Source of the DNA: Zerene cesonia
Taxonomy: Eukaryota > Arthropoda > Insecta > Lepidoptera > Pieridae
Length of the DNA: 64,000 nucleotides
Direction: 5' to 3'
Assembly (NCBI RefSeq): GCF_012273895.1
Contig: NC_052104.1
Location: 5,394,001 to 5,458,000, forward strand
The stretch's first letter is position 1; each line of letters starts with the position of its first letter. Shown piece after piece: positions 11,498 to 26,400 of this stretch. The notes under the pieces are model-generated. The model searched no databases, was not told the origin of the DNA, and was given only the letters and a program-made list of their open reading frames with translations. The position numbers and the translations under genes are program-made.

Positions 11498-14400
11498 CTG
11501 CAACACCCGCGCCGTCACCACTCACCACCCACCCTAGCGCGCTACATACCACCGGCTCGGCATTGCTCTCTGTTTTATATTTGTATTATTTTTACTGACT
11601 ATGCCTTTACGCATCCTCACCACTATTCGTTCGATCGTTTATCTACACAGTTTTATTGTGTATTGTTTGATGTAGTTGATTAATGCCAACCCGAATGTGT
11701 GTAGCACGCCTTACTATTGAGTTGCGACACGGCTCGTGAACAAAATATGTGTAGTCTGAATTACTTTAGATTAGGTGCCCCTGGCGAAAATTTAGAAACA
11801 TTTTTAATTTCACGCGAATTGCTCAGTAAAATTTGTGGCAGTACTATATTGTGATACCGGTTTTCTTACCGTTTTGATTATATTATAGATGATACGATGT
11901 GTAATTCTTGTTCACGATTCGTATCGGCAATTGTACATACTTGCATATCTGCTCTTTAAAATTTTTATACAATATTCTTACTTATAGTTTTATGGGAGAC
12001 CCCATATTATTATAATTAAAATGATTTTATATAGCTTAAAAATAATGTGTATTAATTGTATTTCTATAAAAGCAACATTGACCGCAGCATATTTTAGGTG
12101 TGTATGATATTTAGCATTTTCATAAATATTTACATAATGGATTTTATATTGAATATAAATTTTTAAGCTATTTTTATTGCTTCATGATAATTGAGGAAGT
12201 CTTATTCTATAGGTTCAGCAATACCTTCAGTTGCGACATCGAATTAGGAACGCATGCATATTTCGTACAACTAGAAGCATTGCCGTTTGTCTAATATGAT
12301 GAACAGAGCAAATAGTAATGTCGGTCATCATATTACGTACTTAACACTTCGCAAATGGGGTGGAACATGTGACACGCACAACTGAAACTACATGACTTGT
12401 AACATACCACAATTTAATGTAAAAATTAGTAATAAATACAACAGATAAATGCAGGAGTTTGCAACATGTTAAAATTGCATTACATAACATCAAACAATGT
12501 GAAATAAAAATTGCATTAACTGCTTGCATAAAACAAAATTATTTAAATTAAACTTTTAATGGAGGCATCAAACCAAGACATTATAAATATTTATAAACAA
12601 CAAATCGCTCATAAAATTTCATGTAAAAATATAACAGGACCGACGTCACGAACACGCAGATTTGACACCCCCGCTCCTATTAGTATTACACTATTGTGAT
12701 ACACGACTATAACAAATTGGCTAATGTTAAAAAGAAACAAATAGAACATAACTAGACCATTGCTATCCTGAAAATAACCACAGTGCTTATCCTGCACTCC
12801 ATTGATATTAAATGATAAAATCACATCCTTGTGATATAAAGGTAAATTTTAATATAATATACTATATATTGGAATATTCAATTATGTTGGCCAAATAAGT
12901 GACTAGGTCCACAAGACCTTTCTTTTCATAAGACTAAATTTAGTAATTCGTTAACCTTATGTTTAAAATTCCATATGGCATAAAGTTAGCTTTCATTAAG
13001 TTCAATCAAATGTTTATCGTACAATTATTAAGTTGCATACTTTCTGAAAGCTGAAAAAAAGAGATCAAAGAGAGATATTTTCTGAGCCAAACGATGTGAT
13101 TCTCCAAAATATTCTGGCCAGACACTATCATAGTATCCTAACCTAAAATATCTAAAATTATCTATGTTACTAATCATCGATTTGCTATAGCAAATTCAAT
13201 ATTAAAATTGGTCTCGAGTGATAGTAAATATAAAAAAAAAACAAATGCATTCACGATTAGAAGCGTTTAACGCGGTATAAAGTAACTTTACACGCGTCCA
13301 CAACCGCCCCCTGGCGGTGCCAAGAACCCGGATAGCTATGATCTGTTCCAACAATAGGATTTAACTTGCGCGATAATAAATTATTAAATAGTACATAACT
13401 ATTACGATTGGCAGAGGTAAACAAGCTAAATCTTAATAATATTACCAGCTATAAAACCTGTACAATACCGTAACCCAAACTTCGATTTACTATGTAGACA
13501 TAGAAATTAGGAGTAGATCACTTACATGTAAATACAAATAGGTAGATATTCTCTTTAAAAAGACATTAATTACTTTTAAAATATCATTTAGTTTGGTTAC
13601 GTAATTAAATAACTAGTAATATTGCACTGAGTATGAAATGCTATCAAATTATAAGCGCCCACAATATTATGAACGGCAGATATAAAAATCTTTGATAATC
13701 TTAAAAATAAATATAATTCTTTGTGGAAGAAACATTTTGGTTATTTAAATATAAAATCCGTAAGGAACGTTGGAGCTTAGTGCTTATTTTCAAGTGGGCC
13801 CCTATATATTTAATAGACGATTGTATAATCTAGGTACGATACGAGTTATGACTATGTAAAAAAATTGCACAAGTGAGTTGCATGTTCACAGCTACTAAAA
13901 CAGCAATAATGCCACAACTTAGTTATTATTAGTTTATCGGAAAGAATCACGGATAAATTATTTGGATGCGGTAATATATTACACCATAACAATCTTTCAT
14001 TGGTTTCGTTAGAGTTAGATCAATTTTATACAAACGGTGTCTTAATAATCTAAATATGTTAGTAAAATTCGAAGAGGTCTGAAAAAATTAAGATAAAATC
14101 TCGAGTGATACTGTAATCTCTAGGTGTGTACGACGTATTTATATTACCCGTTGACCAGACAGATGCGACCTCAATTGGATGCTAGATGCCTTACATTTAT
14201 GCAAAATAACTAATCATAAAACATTAATTAATATTATAATAGGAGTCGAATCGTAGCGTGTTAACACTCTTGGTTCTAGCACCATTCCATTTTATCACAT
14301 TTCAGTTACCGTACCACTCTAGTGTTTAGCTAAAAATGTAACAATCTTAAATCTTAATTGAAAAATACATATACATAAACGCTAGGTTAGTCCCAATCGT

Positions 14401-17400
14401 AGAATGCCGACATTAGTTACTAAATGCAACCTTCAAATTTCCACCCTATCTTAAAATAATTGAAAGAGGTCTTGGACCCCAAGCACCGATCGCGCGGGCA
14501 ACGTGGCCCATGAGACAAATAAACACCTACCAACGGTAAAATAATAAAACATGTTAACATTTCGACTCGAATATTAACTCTTATCATCAACGCAAATTAA
14601 CGAAACCATTGTTACTATAATTATGATGAATCCATAAAAACAAACAACACTAATAAATCATATTATATCGTTATATAAATATAAAATTATATTAAATCAG
14701 ACAATAGAATATATCTAAGTATAAAAAAAAAACAATCTCCGTAAATAGATCAACTAGTCTAGTATAAAAAAAAAATCTTTTCGTATGTCCTTAGGCGCTA
14801 TCCGTAATACATCACAAATCCTTAATAATTATCCATCTTGCAAAGGCCTCATAGAGTTAAAAAATGCATCTACACTGAGATTCAGTCAATATTTATATGT
14901 CGTTGACCAACGACGATCACAATCTCTTGCCAGTCCTTTATATTCTTTCCTGATGTCGTTCCGCACCACCCAAAGGATATATCAACATAAATATAATTAG
15001 CTACAGGAAACTCATAATTCCCTATCTAATGAATAAATATAACAAGACAAAAGTGCTCGCAAAAGAGCAACCGTTAATAGCCAGCATCACTTCGCGGTCG
15101 CACCGCTACTCAATATAAGTGTATATTCTTAAATAGCTTAAGATGTATATCGATACAATATAAAAAAATAATATGGTAATAAAAATTAACATCATATTAT
15201 TGCTTTTGCCCGTTCCCGTATAGCGATTGGTATAGAAAAAATTTGCTTAACTACTCATACACGCGTCGAGGCGCCGTCGACGCCGACGAACGAAGATACT
15301 ATAAGTGTTCCATTTCGAGGAATCGTTTCTTAAACTTCCTTACGCGGAATCTATACAAAGTCACACTGGGGCAAGTCAAACGCACAACCGAGACAATACT
15401 AAAACGAGGGGCCCGTCGCCGACGAGCTGGAAGAACTCGATCGAGGCCCGCTTAAGTAATAGCACTTCAGCTTAATCCTAAGTAGGAAAGACACGAGACG
15501 GTCCGTTAAAAATTTGACACGAGGAGAGTCCGAGCTGGCGAGGGGCGCGCGCTCACGGAGCGTCGAGGCCGAGCCAGTACATGGACAATCAGTCGAAGCT
15601 GGCGTCCAGGTGGTTGGCGAAGAGCGGCGCTTGCGGCGCGTGCGGCCCGTGCGGCCCGTGCGCCCCGTGCCCCGCCAGCGGCGCCGCCGGCGGTTCGAAC
15701 TTGCGCGTGTCGGGGTTGTACGCCGGGTGCTTGAACTTGCAGTGCGTGCGCAGGTTGTCCGAGCGCGTGTACGTGGCGCGGCACAGCGGGCACTCGAACC
15801 GGCCCGGGAAGTGCACGTGGTAGTGGTTGCGGATGTGCGTCACCACTTTGCCGCACAGCTTGCAGCGGTGCAGGTTCAGCGCGCCCGCCACGCGCTCGAA
15901 CGTGAGCCGCATGTGCCAGCCCTTCGAGCCTGCAACCAGCCGTCTGTCACTCCACCGCGCTAACCCCCGCTCTACCCGCTTCGAGCCTCCCGCCGCCGCC
16001 CCTGAGCACTCGTTTTTTTTCCTTTTTTTTAAGATCAATGGAGAAAATACACCTTACTTTGTAATTTATGTGTTTTTGTGTATTGGTACGAAATTTCGCT
16101 ACAAACAGTGCTCAAGGCTAGCGTCAGCAGTAATACTAGTGCTACAGTGCCAACCCTATATAAAAAATACAAATGACAATTGAAACCGATGCTATTATTT
16201 TAGGTGTATTTGAGCCTGGAAAATATGTTACAATAATTGAACCTGAAACTTTTTACAAAATTTTTTCAGCCTATCATTATTGGAAGAAAATACCTAACAC
16301 CCACTACAAATAAAAAGATAGTACCTAATTGCCTACAGTTTTGAAGAAATTAAACTATCCAAGCGTAAAATCTTTTACATAAGTTGGCGCTGCCGCATTT
16401 AGTCAATACTTGTAAATAAATTTTCATTTGAGGTTAATAAACACCACAGTAGAATCTGGTGTTAAGTGTCAAAAAATATTTGATTACTACCATGATTAAT
16501 GTTCCGGATAAATTGAAACAAGGACATCAGTTAAAGTGTTGACCAACAAATTCTACTGTAATTTAAAACTAGTAGAATGGAAATATATATAAAAATCGTA
16601 ACAAAATTAGCACTATATGAAAGCTTTAATAATAGTTTGTTAGAGCTATGCTATGATTCTCCTAGCGCTATGGAAGCATTTATTTATAACAATACAGTTT
16701 GTTAACAGAGTTCTGGAAAATCATTATTTTCTCTTTAATGCTTTTTCCTTTCAATAGATTCATGCAGAAATGAACCAATGATACTGAAGAAATGGTGTTT
16801 CGTTAATCCAATTTGTGATTGTAAGTATATAATATTAATTGCTGTCACCAAGCTCGAATATATACTGCAGTCTTTAAGATATAGATCTGCTATCAAAACA
16901 TAGAAAAGCATGGAAAAAAGGATGAAAATGAAAAGAAAAGAGATATAAATAAAGAGATATATTTGCAACGAACACACAGTAACGATAGACTTACATACAA
17001 ACTAGTCGTAACTCGTAATTAAAGTAATGTAATAAATTAATATTAAGAGGTAAACCTGAATACAAGGCAAAATCAGTCTTAGACACAACCGATACTAGTG
17101 TCCTTTTTACAATTACTACAAGGAACAAGAAGAGATCATTATGTTAAGATCGTAATATCCTTAATAGGGGGTCAGATTTCATTTGTAAACTGGACATTCA
17201 CTTAAAAGAAAAATCTCCATACGAGTGTATAGACTCCAAAAATAGATAATTCAATCGTAATGATGCATTTAAAATAAACTATAAATGATATCCAATCCCC
17301 TTTTACACGTTAAGCTTGTACTGTAAGTATTATCACATACAATATTTAATACTAAATACATAATTAACATTGGTTTAGAAACTTTGGAATTCAAGGAATT

Positions 17401-20400
17401 TATCTTTTTATTTTAGAATGATAGAGCGTGAAGTCAACTTCATTAGTATAAAAGCATAAAGGTTAGTCACGTTAATCCACCTATGTACAAAATGTTAGTC
17501 TGCCATTTGTGGCGTTACACATACCGTAAAATTAGAAGCATTATTCAGAAATTTAGAAAAAACGAATTTTAGCTGAAACAAACCACACCTTATATCTAAT
17601 TATTACATAATTTTAAGGCCGATTATAAGCTCACGTCATGATAATCCAAACAAAAAAAAATAGTATTAAAAAAATCACCTGCTTGTTAAAAGTTCCTTAT
17701 AACTTTTATATTAACAACATTTTAAAGATGTAACATAGTCCATTTACACTAAAAGGTTCAACTTTCGACAAGTTTATAAAAACAAACGCAATATCCTAAA
17801 CACGGTATCGGGATAATTAATACATTTCCATAGCTATCTAATATCTTCTAACACTTGGTCTGTATGTTGGACGCATTATTTAAGCCTAAAACAGAACAAT
17901 GTTTCATCCGCAGATGTCTTTTTAGATTATCGGCTCGCGTTAATATAATGGGACAAAGAGGGCACTTGTGTTGTTCTGGGTTGTGAGATTTCAAATGTTT
18001 CTTAATGTTAGTGACAAGTTTACCGCATATTTTACACGACATTGGTATATTATACGATTTATGGTTTAATGCCATTTTAAATGACTTAACAATATTTTCT
18101 ATATTTGGCATGTTCTGGGCGAATTGTTCCGGGGGTATATTGTTTTCATCGCCATAGTATTCACCTGCAATGTACGTTAGATTTGACTGCTGCATAGTAA
18201 CTGTATAGCATGCTAGTGATCACTGCAAACCCTAAATCGTTCAGTTTCAATTCAGAAATCTACAAGACACCCCAAACACGGCAAAATCTCGATAAATTCG
18301 TATGTCCTATTTTACATGCAGTTTAAATTCTTGTTAACGCTTCAAAATATGTTGTACCTCATGAATATTTAAATTGTATGCGTAATTGTCAAACGACCTA
18401 TGTCCCTCCGGGGGCGCCAAATCATATACGTTAAAAATCAATAATAAAACAAAGAAGCGTATTAAGAAATGAAATAAAAAAGCATCTAATGCAACATGGT
18501 TAGTGCAAATTAGAACAGAATCCAAAGCAACTGTAGGTCATGCAAAGTTAAGGCAAACACCATGCGGTTACAAATGTTTAGGAACTTTATATACAAGTGA
18601 ATGAATTTCCTAATCATTTGTAAATATTGCAAAATAACGCAAACAATTGTAATAAATAGCTTTGAGATCGTTTCGTGATTCGATAAGAATATGCCGTTTT
18701 AACTTCAGAACTCGGAATGTTGTTATTACTGTACATTATTGATTACAAATGAGACAGTTTTGCTGTAATGAAGCGATAACGCAATAAAACTTGTACTGGA
18801 ATATACGTTATAACGGAGCGATCTCAATCCAAAACATGGCGGTAACATTCTACGTTTTATTGGCGACCACCAAACGAGCTCGTTTACTTGACATTCCAAG
18901 TGCTATATTTTCGCGAATGAAATTATACAATAGTATAATTTATAAAAAAAAACTATTTTTTTTTAAATAAAGAGATAACTTTATTTAAAAAAAAACAGTT
19001 TTTTTATATTTAAAAAACGAATGCATCTAGTGGTCGCGAAATAAAAAAAATCACTCACCATCAATGGTGTCTGTTTGATCGGGATGCGGCTGTATGATTT
19101 GTTCCGTATCGTTGCAGTCGTTGCTCATGGTGTGCTGGGTCAACATAGAAGCCATCTCGTTTACTCCCATCGTCTGGAAGTTTCCAAGACCGCATATTTA
19201 TATCAATTCTGTTTATGCGGAATATACACAGGTAGTCCTTAAAATGTTATACCTAGGTTTGATGGATGTATAAATTATTTTGCTGTAAAATAATACAAAC
19301 GCCACCATTTCATTTTGATTTTAAACGCTAGCTTCGGTATATTTATGTACAAACATAACTATACATGAGCAATTATTAGTATGAAGTCTACTCTCAAGTA
19401 GTCTCAATTACAACAAAAAAAGATCAATTGTAAAATGGAAGCGCCTATATGGACGAAACTTAATCATTTCAATATACAGAAATGGACCATTTCATAGACG
19501 CTGGAAATGATAGCCTATTTCGCAGCTGAACTATTTCGAGACTGGTCTCAATCTGCGCAGTATTTATATGCCTTACTTTTTATGATAGTTTACAATTCCT
19601 AACCTAGTACAAATATTTAATTAATCGTTTGTAAAATCGAAACTGCTAAATCTTTTCATAACTTTTTAGTACATACATTAAGAAAGTGACTGTGTTATAA
19701 CTCTATAGAAATTATATTAAAAGACGGAGATACACACGATATCATCTCATATAGGAGCATGTAATTAATTTTGATTTAAATATTCAATTCGTCAACACAT
19801 CATCAAGGCTCCTATCGTACAGGGTAACAATAAGGAGATTGAATCGGATGGACGACATTTTAGAAATTTTTACTATAGTTTTACATTCCCGCAAAGAGGC
19901 AAAGTAACTAGTGTAAATAAACTGCTCTTTCATATTATGTCAATATGATTAAAGAAAATGATGATGACAATAGTATTAATGACACTGTTGCAAATTCATT
20001 AAAACTAATTTTACTTACCTTTCATTCCGGACTTTAGTTTCAATATTATCTGAATATGATAAAAATGATATTGGTGATTACTAAAAGTCTATATTAAGCT
20101 AGTTCAAAGGACGTTAGCACAGAGCCTCAAATACACTATTACATCATTAGGATATGTTTAGAAAACTGCCGTGGCTACCTATATAAGATTTCTCCACTTA
20201 AAAAAACATGGGCGTGCTTCGGGGCGCGCTAGTTACCGGCAGGTGCGTCTGGTCGTAGGGCGGCGCGTGCGCGGGCGCGTGGTGCAGGTACTCCGGCTCC
20301 TGCTTCACGAGCGGCGTGTGCGCGGGCGAGCGCGACGCGCGCGCGTGCGCCGGCGGCGGCGTGGACGGCTCCGAGCCCGAGCCCGTCGAGCCCTTGCCGC

Positions 20401-23400
20401 TCTTCACTTGGCCCTGTGCGGTGCGGGATGTTAGTTGCCGCCTTTTTGCAATCTGTTCCACCTACTTGTCCTTCGTATATCGAGTAGACATTTATCTAGC
20501 GACAACGTTGATTTAAGCGTATTCGCCGGCAACACTGCGTGCTGCAGAGTGGATAAAGACACGTTGCAAAGTTCTTGCCCGTGGAGCGATAGCATTTAAA
20601 GTCTACACAGAGCTTCTTCAACATAGCTGAACTGTTAAATAATAAGCTGTTTGGCGAAAAACTAGTATAACTCGTCGCCTTTTGCATAGGTTACTTTCCA
20701 TGGGATTGCATAATGACTAATTAATGAATTTATTGATAAGATATTGTGCCAGTGTTTTAGATGTTTGAAACATGTTTGAGACAGCACAAATTGACACTAT
20801 ATAGTCTGTCGTAACACGAGCAGTTTTTCATGACAATGGGGTCTCACGGAAGCATTTGAAAAAGCGTATTTTAGAAGAGCTTATGGCAAAACTACGTAGA
20901 TAATATGTCATACCCAACTACTAAAAATGTTTTTCCATAAGATGGACTGAGGATTTGATCAATATAGCAGAAACTATAACCAATTTCAGTTATGTGTAGA
21001 GTTTATACGATAGAAGTTGGCCAAATTCGTCAAATGAACCTACAAAAATAACAACGTTTTCTTCAATACTCTACATACATATTGTATATGCATGATTAAA
21101 AATAAAATTGCAGAAAATTATTTAAAATTTGTCTTTATACATTCAAACTTCCCAGTGCAAATACAAATAGTGTATTAACCTGTGACCTAAATAATTTGGT
21201 CTTGAACATAATACGAAGTTATTTGTTAATGCAAGATTCTAAAATTTGCTAAAAAATAATGACCAATCATTGAGTCAATTAATTTTTATAACTAAAATAA
21301 ATTCGAAAATTTATGCACAGTTACTTTAAACCTTCAAATATTTTATATAGCGTATAAGAGATCATAAATAAACGTAATAACCTAGCGCTCTGCTTTCTTT
21401 CCGCTCCAGTTCTTTTACAATGTAACTTCATTTCACATGTCTAACGCGTTGAAGATTTTAAGTGTTCGAAACGAACCTATATTAAAATTCTTATGTGAAA
21501 AAACCTTCATATCATTTGTTATTTCGTCTTTGAGACTGGCGGCTTAGTTAAAATAAAATTTAAGTTAAAAAAAAATTACAATGCATTAGAAAAAATTACA
21601 AGTGTACAAGAAATTATAAGAATTTTAAAACTTCTTTTCTATACCTGGTGTTAGATTGAAATAGATCTTTCAGTGAAGTATTTTATCAAACAAGACTGTA
21701 ATGTGATGCATTATCGCTTATTATTAAAATAGGCAAGTGACATATTAATACGGTTTTTTGTATATTTGTTCCAAACTTGGACAGGAGATTATTCTCAAAC
21801 AATAACGTTTTAGTTGAAATTGCATAAGAAAAACTATAAAAGAAACACCTGAAAAATAGAGTAGCTTAAATTGAATCCATCAAATGATTAATCATATAAA
21901 ATATTATTCACACATATCCAAATTCACATACTTCATACGGACGATAGGACAGGTCGATATCCTCCCGTGGCACCGTCGAGTTCTTCCTGCGCCGCTTCTC
22001 CGGCGGCACGTGGGGCGCGGGCGGCTGCGGCGCGGCCAGCGGTGTGAGCGGCGGCCCCGCTGCGTGCGCGACCGGTGGCGTGGCGAAGTCCCCGCGCGAC
22101 GAGAGATTCTCCGCGCTCACCGATGGTGTGGAACGCTCCTCCGCCTGCCCACATAAAGGAGTTAGGTCCTCTGCCCATAATTGACAATTGTGTTTGAACT
22201 ATATGTAAATTGGAGAATGGTTGGTGATGAGGCGGGGATAGCCTTTCGGCTCAGTTTCATCGAAAAATGTGAGTTTATGTTAGTTTATGAAATATTAGTT
22301 AATGTTAGATATATTATGTATTATCCTTAACAACTACAAATTTACAAATTTCTTCTAAATCATTACAACTGTTTTCTTTCACCTTACGAATTTTATGCAA
22401 ATTGGTAATCAGGTCGATCATCACCAATAAGCTCGTTCAAGCCTTGCTACACTATTTTTTCTGTCTATATATGTTGAAGAATATGTTTAATTTTCTTTTT
22501 TTCAAGAATGGTATATGCAAAAATCTGGAAGACGTTACGAAAATATTACCGATGCCAATATAAGTTTTGCAAATTAACCTTTAGCTCTGTATGTAATAAA
22601 AAGGGAAAGTAGGTCATATGTCGATTAGAACAAAATAGAAATTTATAGCAATTTATCGAGATAATCAATAGAAAAGCGACGTTAGTGTCAAGGGCCTACT
22701 AAAAGAGAAATACTTAATACAAATCTTAGTTACGTTTGTCGGAAACAAGATGAGCTACATTAAATAATATAGAAATATTCGCCATACGGTACTATGGATG
22801 CTTCTAGCTATGCTAACGGCACAAATGCAGCTTGCGCCGGCGGCGTCACGAAATCTATATACGATGTTCTTTACACTGTAAAGCTGTTAGTGCACCGTCG
22901 ACCGCTCGTTTAATATACATAACGGATTTTAAATACGTATACACATGATTTAAAACGGCAATAAATAACTTCATTAATATATTATTATTTCACGTAGTGA
23001 ATGTACAAGATTAATTACTTAACAAATCGACTTTTTTATGAGATGAATTTCAAGTATAAAGCTCTGATTTACAGATCAAGAGTTCCTATAAAATACAGTA
23101 GCGTTACATCATTTAGTATGCCTAATAGATAATTTTTTTTATAATTTCCAATAAAATAAATAATTCAGATTCTTTAACTACACTAACATATAAAAATCGA
23201 GATTTTTTTTTACTATATTTAATATCTAAGATGTGATGTCTCGGTTCGTTGCATAATTAAATTTATCAAGGGCAGACAAATAAATTGGTTCTGAAGGTCC
23301 GGTTGGTGCAAATGGCAATCTTAGAATAACCAGTATTATATACGGATAGCATATGTTTTTTTTATATATTAAGATAAATAGAAATTATTTTTATACTTTA

Positions 23401-26400
23401 AAAAATACATTAATCATCAAACGAATTTTGGCATTGAAAATCGGTACCTATCTCAGTAATATTTACAATGAATGGTAGATACCATAGCCAATCTGGACGG
23501 TTAGATTCGTTTTTTAAATACGACTAAAGGAGTGAGAGTTTATGCGTTAGTAGAAATAAAATGATTAATATATGAAAGTATCGAATTTAGTGTCGTTGAA
23601 TCTATTCACGTGACAGTCGCTAAAGTGAACCGGTTTGAAAACGCGTCCATTTGTAGTAATTTTTTTTAAATTATTTGTCAAAGTCTTTTAATATACCTTC
23701 AAATATATGTGCGCTATGTTTCAAATAAAAAAAAGTATTGATAACATGTAAAATAAACTATCCGCAATTGTTTTATCGTTAATTAATTAATTCAATTATT
23801 TAAAAGTTTTTGATTTTTAGAAAAGAGAAAAACTTCAGAATCTTCCAGAAACATCTCATTGGTACAATTAAGCAAACGCCCAAAAAATAATACCAGTTTT
23901 GTTACAATTACTGTGTATGAAGAATTTATAACAAACCTACACGACATTAAAAGACATAACTATATATATAAAAAATAATAAATTTGTCAAAAAAAAAACA
24001 ATAATTTCCACATAAGAAACTGAATAAAATGGACACGTTGACTATTTAAATGTTTAACTACAAACTGTATCATCGAGCAATAAATTCGAATATAAAGGGT
24101 CATTGTGCTCTCACCAAAACTTCAAGGCCGGTGTTCATACCTACAATCTACGCAAGTGTGCCAGACTCGTCTGTCTGGCACGCACTATTCTGCCGATTGT
24201 TTGTACACTTCTCGACAGAATTTTTAGCTATGGATATTGTTGAAATATATCGCTGAAATGTTTTATTACTTATATACGTATTAAGATGCAGGCAATAACA
24301 ATTTTTAATCTTAATGAAAAAAAAAAGGAAATTAATTTTGACACAGTCGCTAATCGCGTAATTGTATCACAATATTTAGTTATACTTATTATAATGCAAT
24401 ATCACATAAATATAAACTCCAATTATTGAATAAAATAAACAAATGTTCTTTGAAGTAATATTTCACAAAAAAAAAAAAACAAATCAACTTTTGTAGACGA
24501 CATTACTTAGCGTTGAGAATCATAGACAAAACGTTTTTATTTCTCTTCTATTCACTTATACATATCAAATTTAATAATAATTTATTTTACATTTAATTTT
24601 GTTTTGTATCATTGATCACTATAATATAAAAAAAAAACCAAACAAACTATATAAAGAACTAATTTCAGGGTAGTTATGTCAACCTAGTAATAATATGTGA
24701 TGAAAGCACACTTAAAAAAGCAAATTAACTTACCTTAGGATTCAATGTATTATTTTCTGTTAAACCTCTAACTTGTAAGCTTTCTGCAGTCTTTAGGAAC
24801 ATTGGTAGCATATTTTGGCCAACATTTACTTCCCCCTAAAACAGTCATAAAATTAGTGAATCAAAGATATAAAATAGTTAATGCACAACATGTCAGTAAG
24901 TATTCAATATTTTATTATTTTAACTTAAAAATATGCATAGATATGCTAAAACATTTTTTGTACTTATAGCATACATAAAAAACTGTGTAAGTCAATTTCA
25001 AGTTTTTTTTCTCATAATTATAAGCGAAATAAAGGAATATTTGAATTACCTTGTACATAAAGTCCAATAACGATTTCATCTCTGAGAATCGCACATCTTT
25101 TAGGAATATTATAGGATGTGGATGCGAATTTTGTAGGAATATACTTTCAAAATATGGGGAACATGCTGAGAGTATTGTCTGGTGTGCCTAAAATATGAAA
25201 ATATGTTAATTATACTTGTAAAATGACAAACTCAATCAGTTTATATGAGCATAATGATTTATCATTTCATCACATCTTTGATGAGGTAACCAACCTTTTT
25301 AACAAATGGGAAGAGACGATTGTTAACATGCCAAAAAATTCCATAAATAAAAGATATACATTTCTATCACAATTTGTACACATATTTAAAAATAGCGTTA
25401 AATAAAGCCATATTTATTATGTTTTAAAATATTCATGCCAAGTAACCTTCGGGCAAAAAATGCATTACAATTTGAAGGTCTTTTTAGTTAAGACTATTAC
25501 ATTGTCTCTAAATACTGATTTCATAGATGTATTCATATTATAATTAGGTAATGTCTAGTTTAGATTTTGCAGTCATGTTTGAAGGTTTCTTAAATTTAAT
25601 ATCATACTACAACCCAATATAATGGTAATTTCAAATGTTTTGTTTATAAATATTGTACATAATGATATTTCCTATTTTCAAAGAATCAAGTTTACTAAAA
25701 AACAAATTATTCCCATTTATATAGATATCTCATAATTATGACATTCAATCAGTAGCATACTATGAATTGTGGGTCATTTACACATATTTTCACACCAATT
25801 TTATTCTTTAGACCCTAAAAGTTGCCAAACATGTGCAGGAAAAAATTAGAAAGTAAAAAATATGCATGTCTTTTGCAGATTGCTACCTAACTATTCACTG
25901 GTGACCTACAAACTATTTTGTATTTTATTAGCATATACTTTCATACTTGGAAAATTTACCTTAAATTGGGAAATACTTGTTTGCATATTACTTTTATCAC
26001 TAATCATCATTAAGGTTTATACATGAAACACTTAAAACATTGTGTATAGTTACATGAATTAATTCTGCTATAGTCATTGTATCCAAAATTTTGTAACAAT
26101 AACCTTGGGAAATTAGCAAATATTTAAATATCTATAGTGTAGTCTGCCTTGACTCGGTGGCTAAGATGTAGCATATAATATTAATGATTTTGATTGCATT
26201 CTTGTTATTAATTTTAGAGATAAAGACAAAAATATGATAAAACATGAAGTAATAAAGGTTTATAAGGTAGAATCGAAACATTTTTATGTGATTGAATCAC
26301 AAGATCAAAAAGAAGTAATTGTACTTTTAAATAACATTGTGATGTTATTTACATTAATCAATGTTTGTTTACTATTGTATGCAATTTGTTATGACATAAT

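Noticed and set aside
11204..11537. Several frames on both strands overlapping fru terminal exon III
   Set aside because: Only the minus frame ending at 11256 carries the C2H2 pattern and a phase-1 acceptor; the rest are GC-driven shadows.
15514..15963. Long plus-strand frames rich in Arg/Val opposite fru terminal exon II
   Set aside because: Antisense shadow of a GC-rich coding exon; the minus frame has zinc fingers and correct splice phase.
22828..22910. GC-rich patch as an extra fru linker exon
   Set aside because: The only extended minus frame (FVTPPAQAAF...) meets a TAG within 17 codons and has no good donor before it.
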